A stretch of 64,000 nucleotides of DNA from Flagellimonas meridianipacifica (GTDB lineage: Bacteria; Bacteroidota; Bacteroidia; Flavobacteriales; Flavobacteriaceae). How positions within the stretch are numbered: the stretch's first letter is position 1; every line of letters begins with the position of its first letter. Below the pieces are notes generated by a model. It was not told the DNA's origin. It ran no database searches and saw nothing but the letters and a program-made list of their open reading frames with translations. The translations under genes were made by a program, and so were the position numbers. The stretch is from NCBI RefSeq assembly GCF_003001695.1, contig NZ_PVYX01000001.1, positions 1,054,001 through 1,118,000 of the forward strand, read 5' to 3'. This document shows, piece after piece, positions 17,780 to 26,464 of this stretch.

Positions 17780-19249
17780 ATGTTCAAACACTTTATTCGA
17801 CTACAGTGGAAGTCGTTTTTTAGGTCCTCCTCCTTTGGTAAAGGGATTGCCCTTAAAATCCTGATGATTTTTTTCGGATTATATATGTTGGCTGCACTGG
17901 TTATTACGGGGTCAGGCATATACTTCGTTCTTCAGGAACTTTTTCCGGACCAGAGCCCAATGTGGACACTGAACCAATATCTCGTGTATTGGATATTGAT
18001 GGAAATGTTTTTTCGGTATTTTCTGCAAAAGTTACCGGTAATGGATATCAAACCTTTCCTGATTGTCCCTATCCATAAAAGTAAGATTACCCATTACATT
18101 TTGGGAAGGTCAGGGGTTTCCATTTACAACCTTTTCGCCATTTTTTTCTTTCTTCCCTTTGCAATTGTATTGCTCTTTAAGGGGTATGCTGCTTTGAATG
18201 TGTTGCTCTGGCTGCTTTCCATCTTTGCTATAGTGCTTTGTATCAACTACGTCAATTTTCTCATTAATAAAAGTGACAAGGCCCTTTTTGTAATCATTGG
18301 ACTGATTTTGACCTTTTACGCCTTGGATTATTTTCAAATTGTACCCATAAAGGAATTCTTTGGGCCCACATTTCATGGATTGTACGCTTACCCGCTTGCA
18401 TTTTTAGCACCCATAGGACTGGCGTTCATTGTGTATTGGCTTAATTATAGATTTTTGCGGAACCGTCTTTTCTTGGATGACTCTCTAAAGACCAAAAAAC
18501 AGGAAGCCAAGTCTTCAGATTTAGCATGGACCCGAAGATTTGGGGACATTGCTCCTTTTTTGCAATTGGATTTAAAACTGATTTGGCGAAACAAGCGAAC
18601 CAAGGCCCAAGTTTTTATTTCCTTATTGTTCGTTTTCTACGGACTCATCTTCTACACCCAAGACATTTATGCCAACATGATGCCCATGTTCGCTTTTCTT
18701 GGGATTTTTATGACCGGAATCTTCTTGGCCAACTTCGGACAGTTTATCCCAGCATGGGACAGTGCCTATTATAGCATGATGATGTCGCAGAACATTCCGC
18801 TTAGAAAATATTTGGATTCCAAAGCAGGATTGATTTCTGTGAGTGTGGTGGTGATGTTTCTGTTGACCATACCCTACGTATATTTTGGCTGGGAAGCTTT
18901 GGCCATCAATTTTGGAAGTGCCCTGTACAACTTAGGAGTAAATATTCCGGTGATTCTATATTTTGGTTCCTTCAATAAAAAGCGAATAGAGCTTGACAAA
19001 AGCCCGTTTGGTAATATGCAAGGTACGAGTGGCACCCAGTTTTTAATAATGTTACCTGTCTTGGGCGCTCCTATTCTCATTTTCACCATTTTTCACTTCA
19101 TTTTTTCGGTTGAGGTAGCCGTTGCGGTACTTTCCATTATGGGAATTGTAGGGTTTATGTTCAAAAACAAACTGCTGGATGCAATAACCGAACAATACCG
19201 CAAAAAGAAGTATGGCATGATAGCCGGTTTCAAAGAGAAAAATAGCTAA
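17780..19249 (+). CDS. DUF5687-type ABC exporter membrane protein
   Basis: 489 residues from ATG 17780 (MFKHFIRLQWKSFFRS); a longer in-frame start at 17741 is rejected. About a dozen hydrophobic segments. The N-terminal FIRLQWKSFFRSSSFGKG pattern is characteristic of the Bacteroidota DUF5687 permease family. It is followed 29 bp later by an ABC ATPase gene, giving a two-gene exporter of the ABC-2 type. Substrate unknown. Confidence 0.85.
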   Translation: MFKHFIRLQWKSFFRSSSFGKGIALKILMIFFGLYMLAALVITGSGIYFVLQELFPDQSPMWTLNQYLVYWILMEMFFRYFLQKLPVMDIKPFLIVPIHKSKITHYILGRSGVSIYNLFAIFFFLPFAIVLLFKGYAALNVLLWLLSIFAIVLCINYVNFLINKSDKALFVIIGLILTFYALDYFQIVPIKEFFGPTFHGLYAYPLAFLAPIGLAFIVYWLNYRFLRNRLFLDDSLKTKKQEAKSSDLAWTRRFGDIAPFLQLDLKLIWRNKRTKAQVFISLLFVFYGLIFYTQDIYANMMPMFAFLGIFMTGIFLANFGQFIPAWDSAYYSMMMSQNIPLRKYLDSKAGLISVSVVVMFLLTIPYVYFGWEALAINFGSALYNLGVNIPVILYFGSFNKKRIELDKSPFGNMQGTSGTQFLIMLPVLGAPILIFTIFHFIFSVEVAVAVLSIMGIVGFMFKNKLLDAITEQYRKKKYGMIAGFKEKNS

Positions 19250-19278
19250 TTCAAAATAATAAGAAATACCAAGTAGAT

Positions 19279-19974
19279 ATGATTACTGCGGATAACCTTA
19301 CTAAAGCATACGGTTCTCAACTGGTCCTGAATATTAATCATCTGGAAATCCCAAAAGGTCAAAGTTTTGGTTTGGTAGGGAATAATGGCGCTGGAAAAAC
19401 TACCTTTTTTAGTCTTTTGTTGGATTTGATACAACCCTCATCGGGCAAAATTGTAAACAACGAGGTAGAAGTAAGTGCAAGTGAGGATTGGAAACCTTTT
19501 ACCTCTTCTTTTATTGATGAATCCTTTTTGATAGGATATTTGACACCAGAGGAGTATTTCTATTTTATTGGGGATCTGCGAGGAAGAAACAGGGCCGATG
19601 TGGATGCGCTGCTGGCTCAATTTGAGGATTTTTTCCATGGGGAGATATTGGGCCAAAAGAAATATTTAAGGGACCTTTCCAAAGGAAACCAGAAGAAAGC
19701 GGGAATTGTGGCTTCTTTTATTGGAAATCCTGAGGTAGTTATTTTGGATGAACCTTTTGCCAATTTGGACCCCACCACCCAAATACGCTTGAAGGCCATA
19801 ATTAAGGAATTGGCCGCAAGTGAAGGCGTAACCGTTTTAGTGTCAAGCCATGACCTTATTCACGTGACTGAAGTCTGTGAACGGATTGTGGTTTTGAACA
19901 AAGGCGAGGTGGTCAAAGACATTCAAACTTCCGCAGAAACGCTTAAGGAACTGGAAACTTTTTTTGGGGGATAA
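19279..19974 (+). CDS. ABC transporter ATP-binding protein
   Basis: 231 residues. Walker A is GNNGAGKT (34-41), the signature is LSKGNQKK (in place of LSGGQ), Walker B is VVILDEPFANLDP and the switch histidine is in VSSHD. The short Q-loop region and degenerate signature fit ABC-2 export ATPases. Partner of the DUF5687 permease immediately upstream. A large inverted repeat begins 2 bp after the stop. Confidence 0.92.
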   Translation: MITADNLTKAYGSQLVLNINHLEIPKGQSFGLVGNNGAGKTTFFSLLLDLIQPSSGKIVNNEVEVSASEDWKPFTSSFIDESFLIGYLTPEEYFYFIGDLRGRNRADVDALLAQFEDFFHGEILGQKKYLRDLSKGNQKKAGIVASFIGNPEVVILDEPFANLDPTTQIRLKAIIKELAASEGVTVLVSSHDLIHVTEVCERIVVLNKGEVVKDIQTSAETLKELETFFGG

Positions 19975-19976
19975 TA

Positions 19977-20045
19977 TCACTTTGAGCGCAGTTGACAGCG
20001 GTTTACCTTGCTATAATAAAGACCTCTCAACTGCGCTCAAAGTGA
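19977..20045. repeat. 19-bp perfect inverted repeat (REP-like hairpin)
   Basis: Arms TCACTTTGAGCGCAGTTGA (19977-19995) and its exact complement (20027-20045) flank a 31-base loop. A T-run follows at 20049-20056, so it can also terminate the ABC operon. The GAGCGCAGT-type core resembles dispersed intergenic palindromes common in Flavobacteriaceae genomes; that comparison is from memory. Confidence 0.8.
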
Positions 20046-20101
20046 CGATTTTTTTTCATTGCCCGAATACTTTTAGGCTCTAGGCGAAAAATGTCTTTTC
20101 A

Positions 20102-20473
20102 TTAAGCGCTTGGTACAGGGGTGTAGTAAAATTCTTCTTTAACAATCTTTCCGTTTTCCACCTGATATAGGCAGATTTCTTCCATGGATTGTCTCCCACC
20201 TTGTTTGAAAGTGGCATCCATTTTCATACGGCAGGAAAAAAAGTTATCTGCCACAATGGGGTCAGAAACTTCATTTCCATGGAATTCAGAAACCATATTG
20301 TTGAAATACTCAGCTTTCTTAATTACTTCATCAAAACCGGAAACCCTTTCCATTGGCGCCCCTTTGGGTTCTATGCTCTCAATGTTTTGGGCATACAAAT
20401 CGTTCATTGCTTCGTCAAACAGGCCTTGTCTGCAATAATTGACTAATTTGTCGGCTACTTCTTGTGTTGTCAT
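20102..20473 (-). CDS. SnoaL-like/NTF2 fold protein
   Basis: 123 residues. Cone-fold pattern: VADKLVNYCRQGLFDEAMNDLY, then AEYFNNMVSEFHGNEVSDPIVADNFFSCR and EEICLYQVENGKIVKEEFYY. Proteins of this family are small hydrolase, isomerase or binding scaffolds. No catalytic Asp/His set is certain. Cytoplasmic, no signal peptide. It begins a string of three minus-strand small-enzyme genes running against the ABC unit. Confidence 0.8.
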   Translation of the reverse strand: MTTQEVADKLVNYCRQGLFDEAMNDLYAQNIESIEPKGAPMERVSGFDEVIKKAEYFNNMVSEFHGNEVSDPIVADNFFSCRMKMDATFKQGGRQSMEEICLYQVENGKIVKEEFYYTPVPSA

Positions 20474-20505
20474 GTGTTTGTTTTTATGATTAGTACTATA
20501 TTTTC

Positions 20506-21165
20506 TTAAGCTAAAGCCTTGTTTAAGTAAGTGTTTAATGGTCGTATGGCCTCGAAATGATTCAGGACCTCATCCACGAGGCTTTCGGAATCGTAAAAGG
20601 GAGCAAGCGGAAATTCAGCCATCGCATAGAATTGTTTATTGAAAATTAAATCTGTTTTCTTTGAAACAGGCATCAACTCCTTATCCAAACGCTTAGCTTT
20701 TTCTCCTTTCAATTTTCCGAAGTTTTGGACAAAATCCGTTTGCTCCACAATGGAAAGCAGGGCCTCTGCATTTTCGGCGATATGGTAGCGCAAATGCTTT
20801 AATTCTGGAGTGCTTATCATAAAGAGTCCACCACCCACATGAATGTTTTCTGCATCAATTCCCAAATAAAAACCAGGAAGCTCGGACTTTTTGCCTCCCG
20901 GAGAAAAACCGGCCTTCATTATGGTGTTGTAAGGTGATTTGTCCTTAGAAAATCGGATATCCCGATTAATTCGAAACAGGGCTTTTTTGGAGTCCTCATC
21001 AATCTTGCTTTCCCAATCTTTTAAGGTTGGAAGGACAGCGTCCAATAGATTTAAAAAAGGTGTTTTTACGTCCTTTTCATAACGCTTTTTATTGGCATGA
21101 AACCATTCCTTGTGATTGTTTTGGGCCAGTTCTTTAAAAAAGGAGCTGTATGCTTCAGTAATCAT
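20506..21165 (-). CDS. DUF2461 family protein
   Basis: 219 residues, normal for the family. Diagnostic blocks: FFKELAQNNHKEWFHANKKR near the N terminus, FRINRDIRFSKDKSPYNT, then GGKKSELPGFYLGID and HVGGGLF. Widely conserved, function unknown. Separated by 32 bp from the next minus-strand gene (SnoaL-like), so a shared transcript is likely. Confidence 0.9.
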   Translation of the reverse strand: MITEAYSSFFKELAQNNHKEWFHANKKRYEKDVKTPFLNLLDAVLPTLKDWESKIDEDSKKALFRINRDIRFSKDKSPYNTIMKAGFSPGGKKSELPGFYLGIDAENIHVGGGLFMISTPELKHLRYHIAENAEALLSIVEQTDFVQNFGKLKGEKAKRLDKELMPVSKKTDLIFNKQFYAMAEFPLAPFYDSESLVDEVLNHFEAIRPLNTYLNKALA

Positions 21166-21228
21166 CTGGTAGATATTAAGGTTCGTTTTGAATAAGACGA
21201 TTTCGGGGATTTCATTTGGACATATAGC

Positions 21229-21546
21229 TCAGGCCTTTTCTTTGATCAAGGTCAATGCCATTTCGGTCATTTTTTCCCAAGCATCCTGTTCCTCAAAACC
21301 CACTTCATACCATCCGGTCAAGGGTCCCTTGTTCTTAAAGGGGTTAAATTCATTCAGAGTAAGATTCGGTCCTTCCATATTAAAGTCCTTCCCTAATTTG
21401 AAAACCATTTTTTGTTTTCTGGAAAAAAATGCAAAGACTTTATTATCATAATGGATTGCCGGGGAGCTCATCATTTTCCCTTCGGTGACCTTTGGGTGTT
21501 TTGAGCAAAGTTTTTGCCGGATTCTATCGAATTTTTCAAATTCCAT
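21229..21546 (-). CDS. Small protein resembling TfoX/Sxy N-terminal domain
   Basis: 105 residues. The order K-M-M-S-S-P-A-I, then NKVFAFFSRKQKMVFKLGKD and KGPLTGWYEVGFEE recalls the TfoX N-terminal fold (a strand pair with a G-x-x-F-A segment). Could equally be an MmcQ/YjbR-like protein. A small cytosolic protein with no catalytic residues I can name. Divergent from the GlxA-type regulator at 21658, from which it is separated by 111 bp. Confidence 0.5.
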   Translation of the reverse strand: MEFEKFDRIRQKLCSKHPKVTEGKMMSSPAIHYDNKVFAFFSRKQKMVFKLGKDFNMEGPNLTLNEFNPFKNKGPLTGWYEVGFEEQDAWEKMTEMALTLIKEKA

Positions 21547-21657
21547 TTCTCAAAGCTACAAAAGACAGATTCTTACAAAAAGGGCATATAAGACACTTTT
21601 AAGGGTTGATTGCGCCAAACACTTTTCCTATTTTTGAAAGAACCTAAATTCCACAGA

Positions 21658-22671
21658 ATGAAACATGTATCTATTTTGGTTCCCAAGCGCAACGCTATCT
21701 TGAGCAGTGTTGTGGGACCTTACAAAGTGCTTTCAGTGGCCAATTCTTTTTTAAAGAAAACGGGCATTAGAAATGACAATTTTTTTGATGTTCATTTTGT
21801 TGGTTTGGAAAAGGAAACAATTCTCTATGATGGTGCTTTCAGTATACATTGCAATGCAACAATCAGTGAGGTGAAAAAAACGGATTTGATTCTTATTCCT
21901 GCTTTCCGACCTGATTTGTTGCTTGAGGAACTGGAAGAAAATAAGGAATATGTACCATGGATTTTGAAACAACGCAATCAACATGGGGCTGAGGTTGGGA
22001 GTATGTGTCTTGGCGCTTTTGTTTTGGCCATGACCGGATTGGTGGATGGCAAACAATGTTCCACCCATTGGGCTGGAATGGAAATATTTAGGCAGTTGTT
22101 TCCAAAAGTGAATTTGGTGTCCAACAAGATAGTTACAGAAGAGGATGGGATTTACTCCAGTGGTGGAGCCTACTCCTTTTTGAATCTTATGGCCCATTTG
22201 GTGGAGAAATACTGCGGCAGGGCTACCGCAATCTACGTGTCAAAGTTTTTGGAGATAGAAATTGACCGAAAGGATCAAAACCAATTTGCCATTTTTCAAG
22301 GGCAAAAAGATCATGATGATAAAGCCATTAAAGATGCTCAGGAATTCATTGAGCAAAATGTGAATCACAAAATATCTGTGGAAGAGCTTGCCAAGAAATT
22401 TGCGATTAGTAGTAGAAATTTTGTTCGAAGGTTTAAAAAGGCCACACAGAACACCCCTTTGGAATATATTCAACGAGTGAAAATTGAAGCCGCCAAACGG
22501 AGCTTGGAATCCACCCAACAAAACGTAAACGAGGTCATGTACCAAGTGGGGTATATGGACCAAAAAGCATTCCGGACGGTGTTCAAAAAATATGTAGGTC
22601 TATCTCCGGTGGCATACAAAAGCAAGTACAATCGAGTCAGGGTAAATTATGAAAGCCCTTCCGCTTGGTGA
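21658..22671 (+). CDS. GlxA-type transcriptional regulator (DJ-1/PfpI domain + AraC HTH)
   Basis: 337 residues from ATG 21658; the upstream in-frame TTG at 21610 is rejected because MKHVSILVPK is the usual first strand. Residues ~1-190 are a DJ-1/PfpI domain with GSMCLGAFVLAMTG at the nucleophile elbow and CSTHWAGMEIF. The C-terminal ~100 residues form an AraC double HTH (VEELAKKFAISSRNFVRRFK, then VNEVMYQVGYMDQKAFRTVF). Such regulators often control nearby stress or catabolic genes; target and ligand are unknown. Confidence 0.9.
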   Translation: MKHVSILVPKRNAILSSVVGPYKVLSVANSFLKKTGIRNDNFFDVHFVGLEKETILYDGAFSIHCNATISEVKKTDLILIPAFRPDLLLEELEENKEYVPWILKQRNQHGAEVGSMCLGAFVLAMTGLVDGKQCSTHWAGMEIFRQLFPKVNLVSNKIVTEEDGIYSSGGAYSFLNLMAHLVEKYCGRATAIYVSKFLEIEIDRKDQNQFAIFQGQKDHDDKAIKDAQEFIEQNVNHKISVEELAKKFAISSRNFVRRFKKATQNTPLEYIQRVKIEAAKRSLESTQQNVNEVMYQVGYMDQKAFRTVFKKYVGLSPVAYKSKYNRVRVNYESPSAW

Positions 22672-22774
22672 GAGGCTGTTTTATGTTCTCAAAAAAGAAT
22701 TCTGTATTTTATCGATTAACCTTATAATAATCTTACCTTTTCTGAGTTAAGTTTAGATACGATTACAGATTATT

Positions 22775-25324
22775 TTGAACCATTTTCAAAAATCTTTAGG
22801 GGCACTTTTTTTGGTTGGGACATTGCTGAACTCCTGTTCGGTCAAAAAAGATAAGTTCATCAATCGGAATTGGCATGCATTGAACACCAAGTACAATACT
22901 TTGTACAATGGCAACCTTGCTTTTGAGGTGGGCCGGGAAGAACTCAATACCAATTATCGGGATGATTTCTGGGAGGTACTTCCTGTGGAACGTTTGGAAG
23001 TGACCGATGAGATAAAGTTGGATTCTGAGGACAACAACCCCAATTTTGAAATTGCTGAGGAGAAAGCCACCAAGGCCATCCAGAAGCATAGCATGAACAT
23101 TAAGGACCAGGAACGTAACCCTCAAATTGATGAAGCCTTCCTGTTGTTGGGAAAAGCTAGGTATTTTGACCAGCGTTATATTCCCGCTTTGGAGTCCTTT
23201 AATTATATCCTTCGTAAATATGCGGCAAGCGATAAACTAAATGAAGCTAGGATTTGGAGAGAGAAAACACACATGCGGTTGGATAATCCTGAGCTGGCCG
23301 TTAAAAACCTTAAACGATTATTCAAGTACGAGGATTTAAGGGACCAAGAGCATGCTGATGCAAGTGCGGTTCTGGCCCAGTGCTATATTAACCTGAAGGC
23401 TCCTGATACGGCTATCCAAAGACTTAATATAGCACAGGCATACACCAAGAAGAATTGGGAACGTGGTCGTTACCTATTTATTATAGGGCAGCTATACAAT
23501 CAGTTGGGGCATAAAGACAGTGCCAATTATGCCTTTAACAAGGTGATTGATTTAAACAGAAAGTCTCCCCGAGTATATATGCTGAATGCCCATTTGAAGA
23601 AAATACAGAACACTGAAATCACGGATGGAAATCAAGAGGACTTATTGGAATATCTGACCGATTTGGAAGAGAATCGGGAGAACCGTCCGTTTTTGGACAA
23701 GATTTATAGAGAGGTAGCCCAATTTCATCTGGCCACCGAATCCGATAGCTTGGCTTTGGTCTACTACAATAAATCCCTAAAGGCAAATCAAGGAGATAGA
23801 AAACTGAGTTCTCTCAATTATCAGAGTCTGGCAGATTATTATTTTGACGAAAACAATTATAGAACTGCTGGTGCCTATTACGATAGTACGCTGACCAATT
23901 TGAAGGAGAATACACGTAAGTATCGAAGAATTAAGAAGAAGCTGGATAATCTTGAGGACGTTATAAAATATGAAGACATAGCCCAATATGCAGATAGTGT
24001 TATCACCATTTATAGTATGCCCGAAGCTGAGCGTAAAGCTTATTTTGAAGACTATATCGCTGAATTGAAGCGCAAGGATGAAGCGGAAGCAGAACGAGAA
24101 TTGAAACGAACCACAGCCGGTTTTGCTGCCTTTGGGGAATCAAAAGGAGGAAAGGCAAACAAAGGCAAATTCTACTTCTACAACATTACGAGCTTAGGCT
24201 ACGGGAAAAACGATTTTAAAACTCGCTGGGGCAATAGAGCTTTGGAGGATGATTGGCGTTGGAGCAACAAGAGCAGAACACTGCCTTCAGAAGCAACAGG
24301 AACAGATGTTTTGGCCAACGGGGACTCGCCTGAGGATTTAGCGCCGGACCAGAAATACGACGTGGACTTTTATTTATCCAGAGTACCTACCGAAGTAGCG
24401 GTAATTGATAGTCTTCGAAAAGAAGAGAACTTTGCCAACTATCAATTAGGTCTTATTTATAAAGAAAAGTTCAAAGAAAATCTACTGGCCGCGGGAAAAT
24501 TGGAAGACGTTTTAAAATCTGACCCGGAGGAACGTTTGATTTTACCATCCAAATACAACTTATATAAGATATACGAGGAGTCAGGAAGTCCATTGGCTGA
24601 ATCGATGAAGCAGAATATTATTTCCAATCATTCGGATACTCGCTATGCGGAAATACTTTTGAATCCACAAGCTGTGCTTGAAGGAGATACGGATAGTCCT
24701 GATGCAAGATACTCGCAGCTATTTAAATCGTATCAAAGACAGGAATTTTTGCTGGTAATCACACAAAGCCAAGAATATATCGACCGTTTTACGGGAGACC
24801 CTATTGTTCCAAAATTTGAAATGTTGAAAGCAAATGCCATTGGGCGTCTTCAGGGATTTGAACCTTTCAAGGAAGCCTTGAATTATGTGGCGCTCACTTA
24901 CCCCAACAATATTGAGGGGAAACGAGCTGAAACCATGGTGAAGGAACAACTTCCTAAAATGGCAAATAAGGAGTTTTCCCAAGAAATTGGTTCAAAAGGA
25001 GCAGGAAATTGGAAAGTTGTGTTTCCATATAAAATAAGGGATAACGAAAAAGCGTTAGCCTTAAAGGAGCGATTGGAAGAAGTGGTAAAGGATCTTAAAT
25101 ACAAAAACGTAATCTCCAAGGATATCTATAATCTTGAAGACCAGTTTGTAGTGGTCCACGGCTTCAGATCACAAGAATTTGCATTAGGCTTTGTGGAGCT
25201 TATAAAAAAGAACCGCGACTACCTAATCAAAGAGGAGAATTTTGTAGTTTTATCGGATAATTACAAGGTCATCCAAATCCATAAAAATTTAGAATCATAC
25301 AAAGAACAAATGTTAACCCCATAA
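22775..25324 (+). CDS. porW: Type IX secretion/gliding lipoprotein PorW/SprE-like
   Basis: 849 residues from TTG 22775. Lipoprotein leader with lipid Cys21 (GTLLNSCSV), then the characteristic RNWHALNTKYNTLYNGNLAF. Multiple TPR-like helical repeats occupy ~100-420 and ~540-700. A C-terminal SPOR-like or cell-wall-facing segment follows (YKIRDNEKALALKERLEEV). PorW (P. gingivalis) and SprE (F. johnsoniae) are outer-membrane lipoproteins needed for type IX secretion and gliding. Ends 12 bp before the bactofilin gene. No other T9SS structural genes are in the window. Confidence 0.88.
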   Translation: MNHFQKSLGALFLVGTLLNSCSVKKDKFINRNWHALNTKYNTLYNGNLAFEVGREELNTNYRDDFWEVLPVERLEVTDEIKLDSEDNNPNFEIAEEKATKAIQKHSMNIKDQERNPQIDEAFLLLGKARYFDQRYIPALESFNYILRKYAASDKLNEARIWREKTHMRLDNPELAVKNLKRLFKYEDLRDQEHADASAVLAQCYINLKAPDTAIQRLNIAQAYTKKNWERGRYLFIIGQLYNQLGHKDSANYAFNKVIDLNRKSPRVYMLNAHLKKIQNTEITDGNQEDLLEYLTDLEENRENRPFLDKIYREVAQFHLATESDSLALVYYNKSLKANQGDRKLSSLNYQSLADYYFDENNYRTAGAYYDSTLTNLKENTRKYRRIKKKLDNLEDVIKYEDIAQYADSVITIYSMPEAERKAYFEDYIAELKRKDEAEAERELKRTTAGFAAFGESKGGKANKGKFYFYNITSLGYGKNDFKTRWGNRALEDDWRWSNKSRTLPSEATGTDVLANGDSPEDLAPDQKYDVDFYLSRVPTEVAVIDSLRKEENFANYQLGLIYKEKFKENLLAAGKLEDVLKSDPEERLILPSKYNLYKIYEESGSPLAESMKQNIISNHSDTRYAEILLNPQAVLEGDTDSPDARYSQLFKSYQRQEFLLVITQSQEYIDRFTGDPIVPKFEMLKANAIGRLQGFEPFKEALNYVALTYPNNIEGKRAETMVKEQLPKMANKEFSQEIGSKGAGNWKVVFPYKIRDNEKALALKERLEEVVKDLKYKNVISKDIYNLEDQFVVVHGFRSQEFALGFVELIKKNRDYLIKEENFVVLSDNYKVIQIHKNLESYKEQMLTP

Positions 25325-25336
25325 CCGTAGAACACA

Positions 25337-25786
25337 ATGTTTTCAGACAACAAAAAACCCAGACCTATGACAGAATTTGGCGGACAACCCAACAGAATAG
25401 AAAAGAACACCAAGATAAAGGGTGATATCACTTCCGAAGCCGATTTTAGAATCGATGGAAAATTGGAAGGGAATGTAAAGACCTCAGGTAAAGTAGTTAT
25501 TGGTAAAGATGGCTATATAAACGGGAAAGTAGAATGTGTAAACGCTGATATTGAAGGTAAGTTCAATGGCGAACTTAACGTGAGCGATTTGCTCTCTTTG
25601 AAAGCCTCAGCGACAATTGAAGGTAATGTGAGTGTTTCCAAATTGGCCGTGGAACCAGGAGCTACGTTCAACGCATCTTGCACCATGGGTAAAGGAGCTA
25701 TTACTTCGACCCCTGCATCTACTCCCACTGCTACTGCAAGCAAGCTTCAGTCTACCAAGACTAATGAACCCGCAAAAGTCTCCTAA
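25337..25786 (+). CDS. Bactofilin (polymer-forming cytoskeletal protein)
   Basis: 149 residues. The right-handed beta-helix core shows G-x-I-x-x-E/D-x-x-x-R-I-D-G-K-x-E-G-N repeats: GDITSEADFRIDGKLEGNV, INGKVECVNADIEGKF, ATIEGNVSVSKLAVEPG. The Ser/Thr/Pro-rich tail is unstructured. Bactofilins polymerise without nucleotide and scaffold cell-wall or envelope machines. The last 23 bases overlap the start of atpZ, a layout seen ahead of Bacteroidota ATP synthase operons. Confidence 0.92.
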   Translation: MFSDNKKPRPMTEFGGQPNRIEKNTKIKGDITSEADFRIDGKLEGNVKTSGKVVIGKDGYINGKVECVNADIEGKFNGELNVSDLLSLKASATIEGNVSVSKLAVEPGATFNASCTMGKGAITSTPASTPTATASKLQSTKTNEPAKVS

Positions 25787-25994
25787 GAAAGACGATAAAG
25801 ATTATTTGAGAAAAGGGGCCAGGCTCTCCGGCATGGCCCTTCAAATGGGGTTAACTATCTATTTAGGGAATCTATTGGGAAAATGGATAGATTCCAAATA
25901 CACTACCGATTTCGCGGAAACTTTGTTTACTTTGCTTGCCATAGCGTTGGCTATGTACGCTATGATACGACAAGTAACACAACTCAATAAATAA
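25764..25994 (+). CDS. atpZ: AtpZ/AtpI family ATP synthase assembly protein
   Basis: 76 residues from ATG 25764 (MNPQKSPKKDDKDY). The open frame extends upstream through the bactofilin gene, but only this ATG gives a normal AtpZ. Two transmembrane helices (ALQMGLTIYLGNLLGKW and ETLFTLLAIALAMYAMI) follow a basic N terminus. AtpZ/AtpI proteins assist c-ring assembly or cation transport. Start lies within the bactofilin coding sequence. Confidence 0.85.
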   Translation: MNPQKSPKKDDKDYLRKGARLSGMALQMGLTIYLGNLLGKWIDSKYTTDFAETLFTLLAIALAMYAMIRQVTQLNK

Positions 25995-25998
25995 CTAC

Positions 25999-26388
25999 TT
26001 GAAAAGAGGTTTCATACTCAGTTTGGGCATCGTTTTATGCTTTGCATTGGCCTATTTTTTGAATCTCACCTTTGTTCCGGAAGAGCAATTTTCCAAAATA
26101 GCTTTAAACAAGCATTATGCATTCCATTTGGCGTTTTCTTTCTTGGTTTGCTTACTTTTTTTTGGATTGAACCATCACAAAAAATGGAAAGAGCAACTTG
26201 GATTCATATATCTAGGCACATTTTTTCTGAAGTTGGTCATCTTTGTTGTAGTTTTTCAAGATTTGGTTAAACCCTCTAAAAGCCTTGAAAATATTGAGGT
26301 TTTTCTTGTATTGATTCCGTTATTTTTAGGGTTGGTATTGGAGGTTTTTGTGATTTCACAACTATTGAATAAAACCGACAAGAAATAA
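25999..26388 (+). CDS. AtpI-position membrane protein, unknown
   Basis: 129 residues with four hydrophobic helices (~4-24, 40-60, 72-92, 100-120). Start is TTG 25999, 4 bp after the atpZ stop. It occupies the place of atpI between atpZ and atpB, but the sequence has no AtpI signature I can defend. Likely an assembly accessory of the ATP synthase; this is context-based inference. Confidence 0.7.
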   Translation: MKRGFILSLGIVLCFALAYFLNLTFVPEEQFSKIALNKHYAFHLAFSFLVCLLFFGLNHHKKWKEQLGFIYLGTFFLKLVIFVVVFQDLVKPSKSLENIEVFLVLIPLFLGLVLEVFVISQLLNKTDKK

Positions 26389-26423
26389 TTAAAAAATAAG
26401 GTGGAAAATCTTATATAACTAAT

Positions 26424-26431
26424 TACCTTTG
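26424..26431 (+). promoter_or_regulatory. -7 box upstream of atpB
   Basis: TACCTTTG, an exact TAnnTTTG match 33 bases before the atpB ATG. An AAGGAGGGG Shine-Dalgarno-like run lies at 26443-26451, unusual for Bacteroidota. This implies the core subunits have a promoter separate from porW-bactofilin. Confidence 0.6.
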
Positions 26432-26464
26432 CGCAGATTTTTAAGGAGGGGTAATTAGCAAAAA

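Noticed and set aside
25632..25763. N-terminal extension of the atpZ frame
   Set aside because: It reads through the bactofilin gene in another frame and gives a Leu/Pro-rich nonsense segment; AtpZ starts at 25764.
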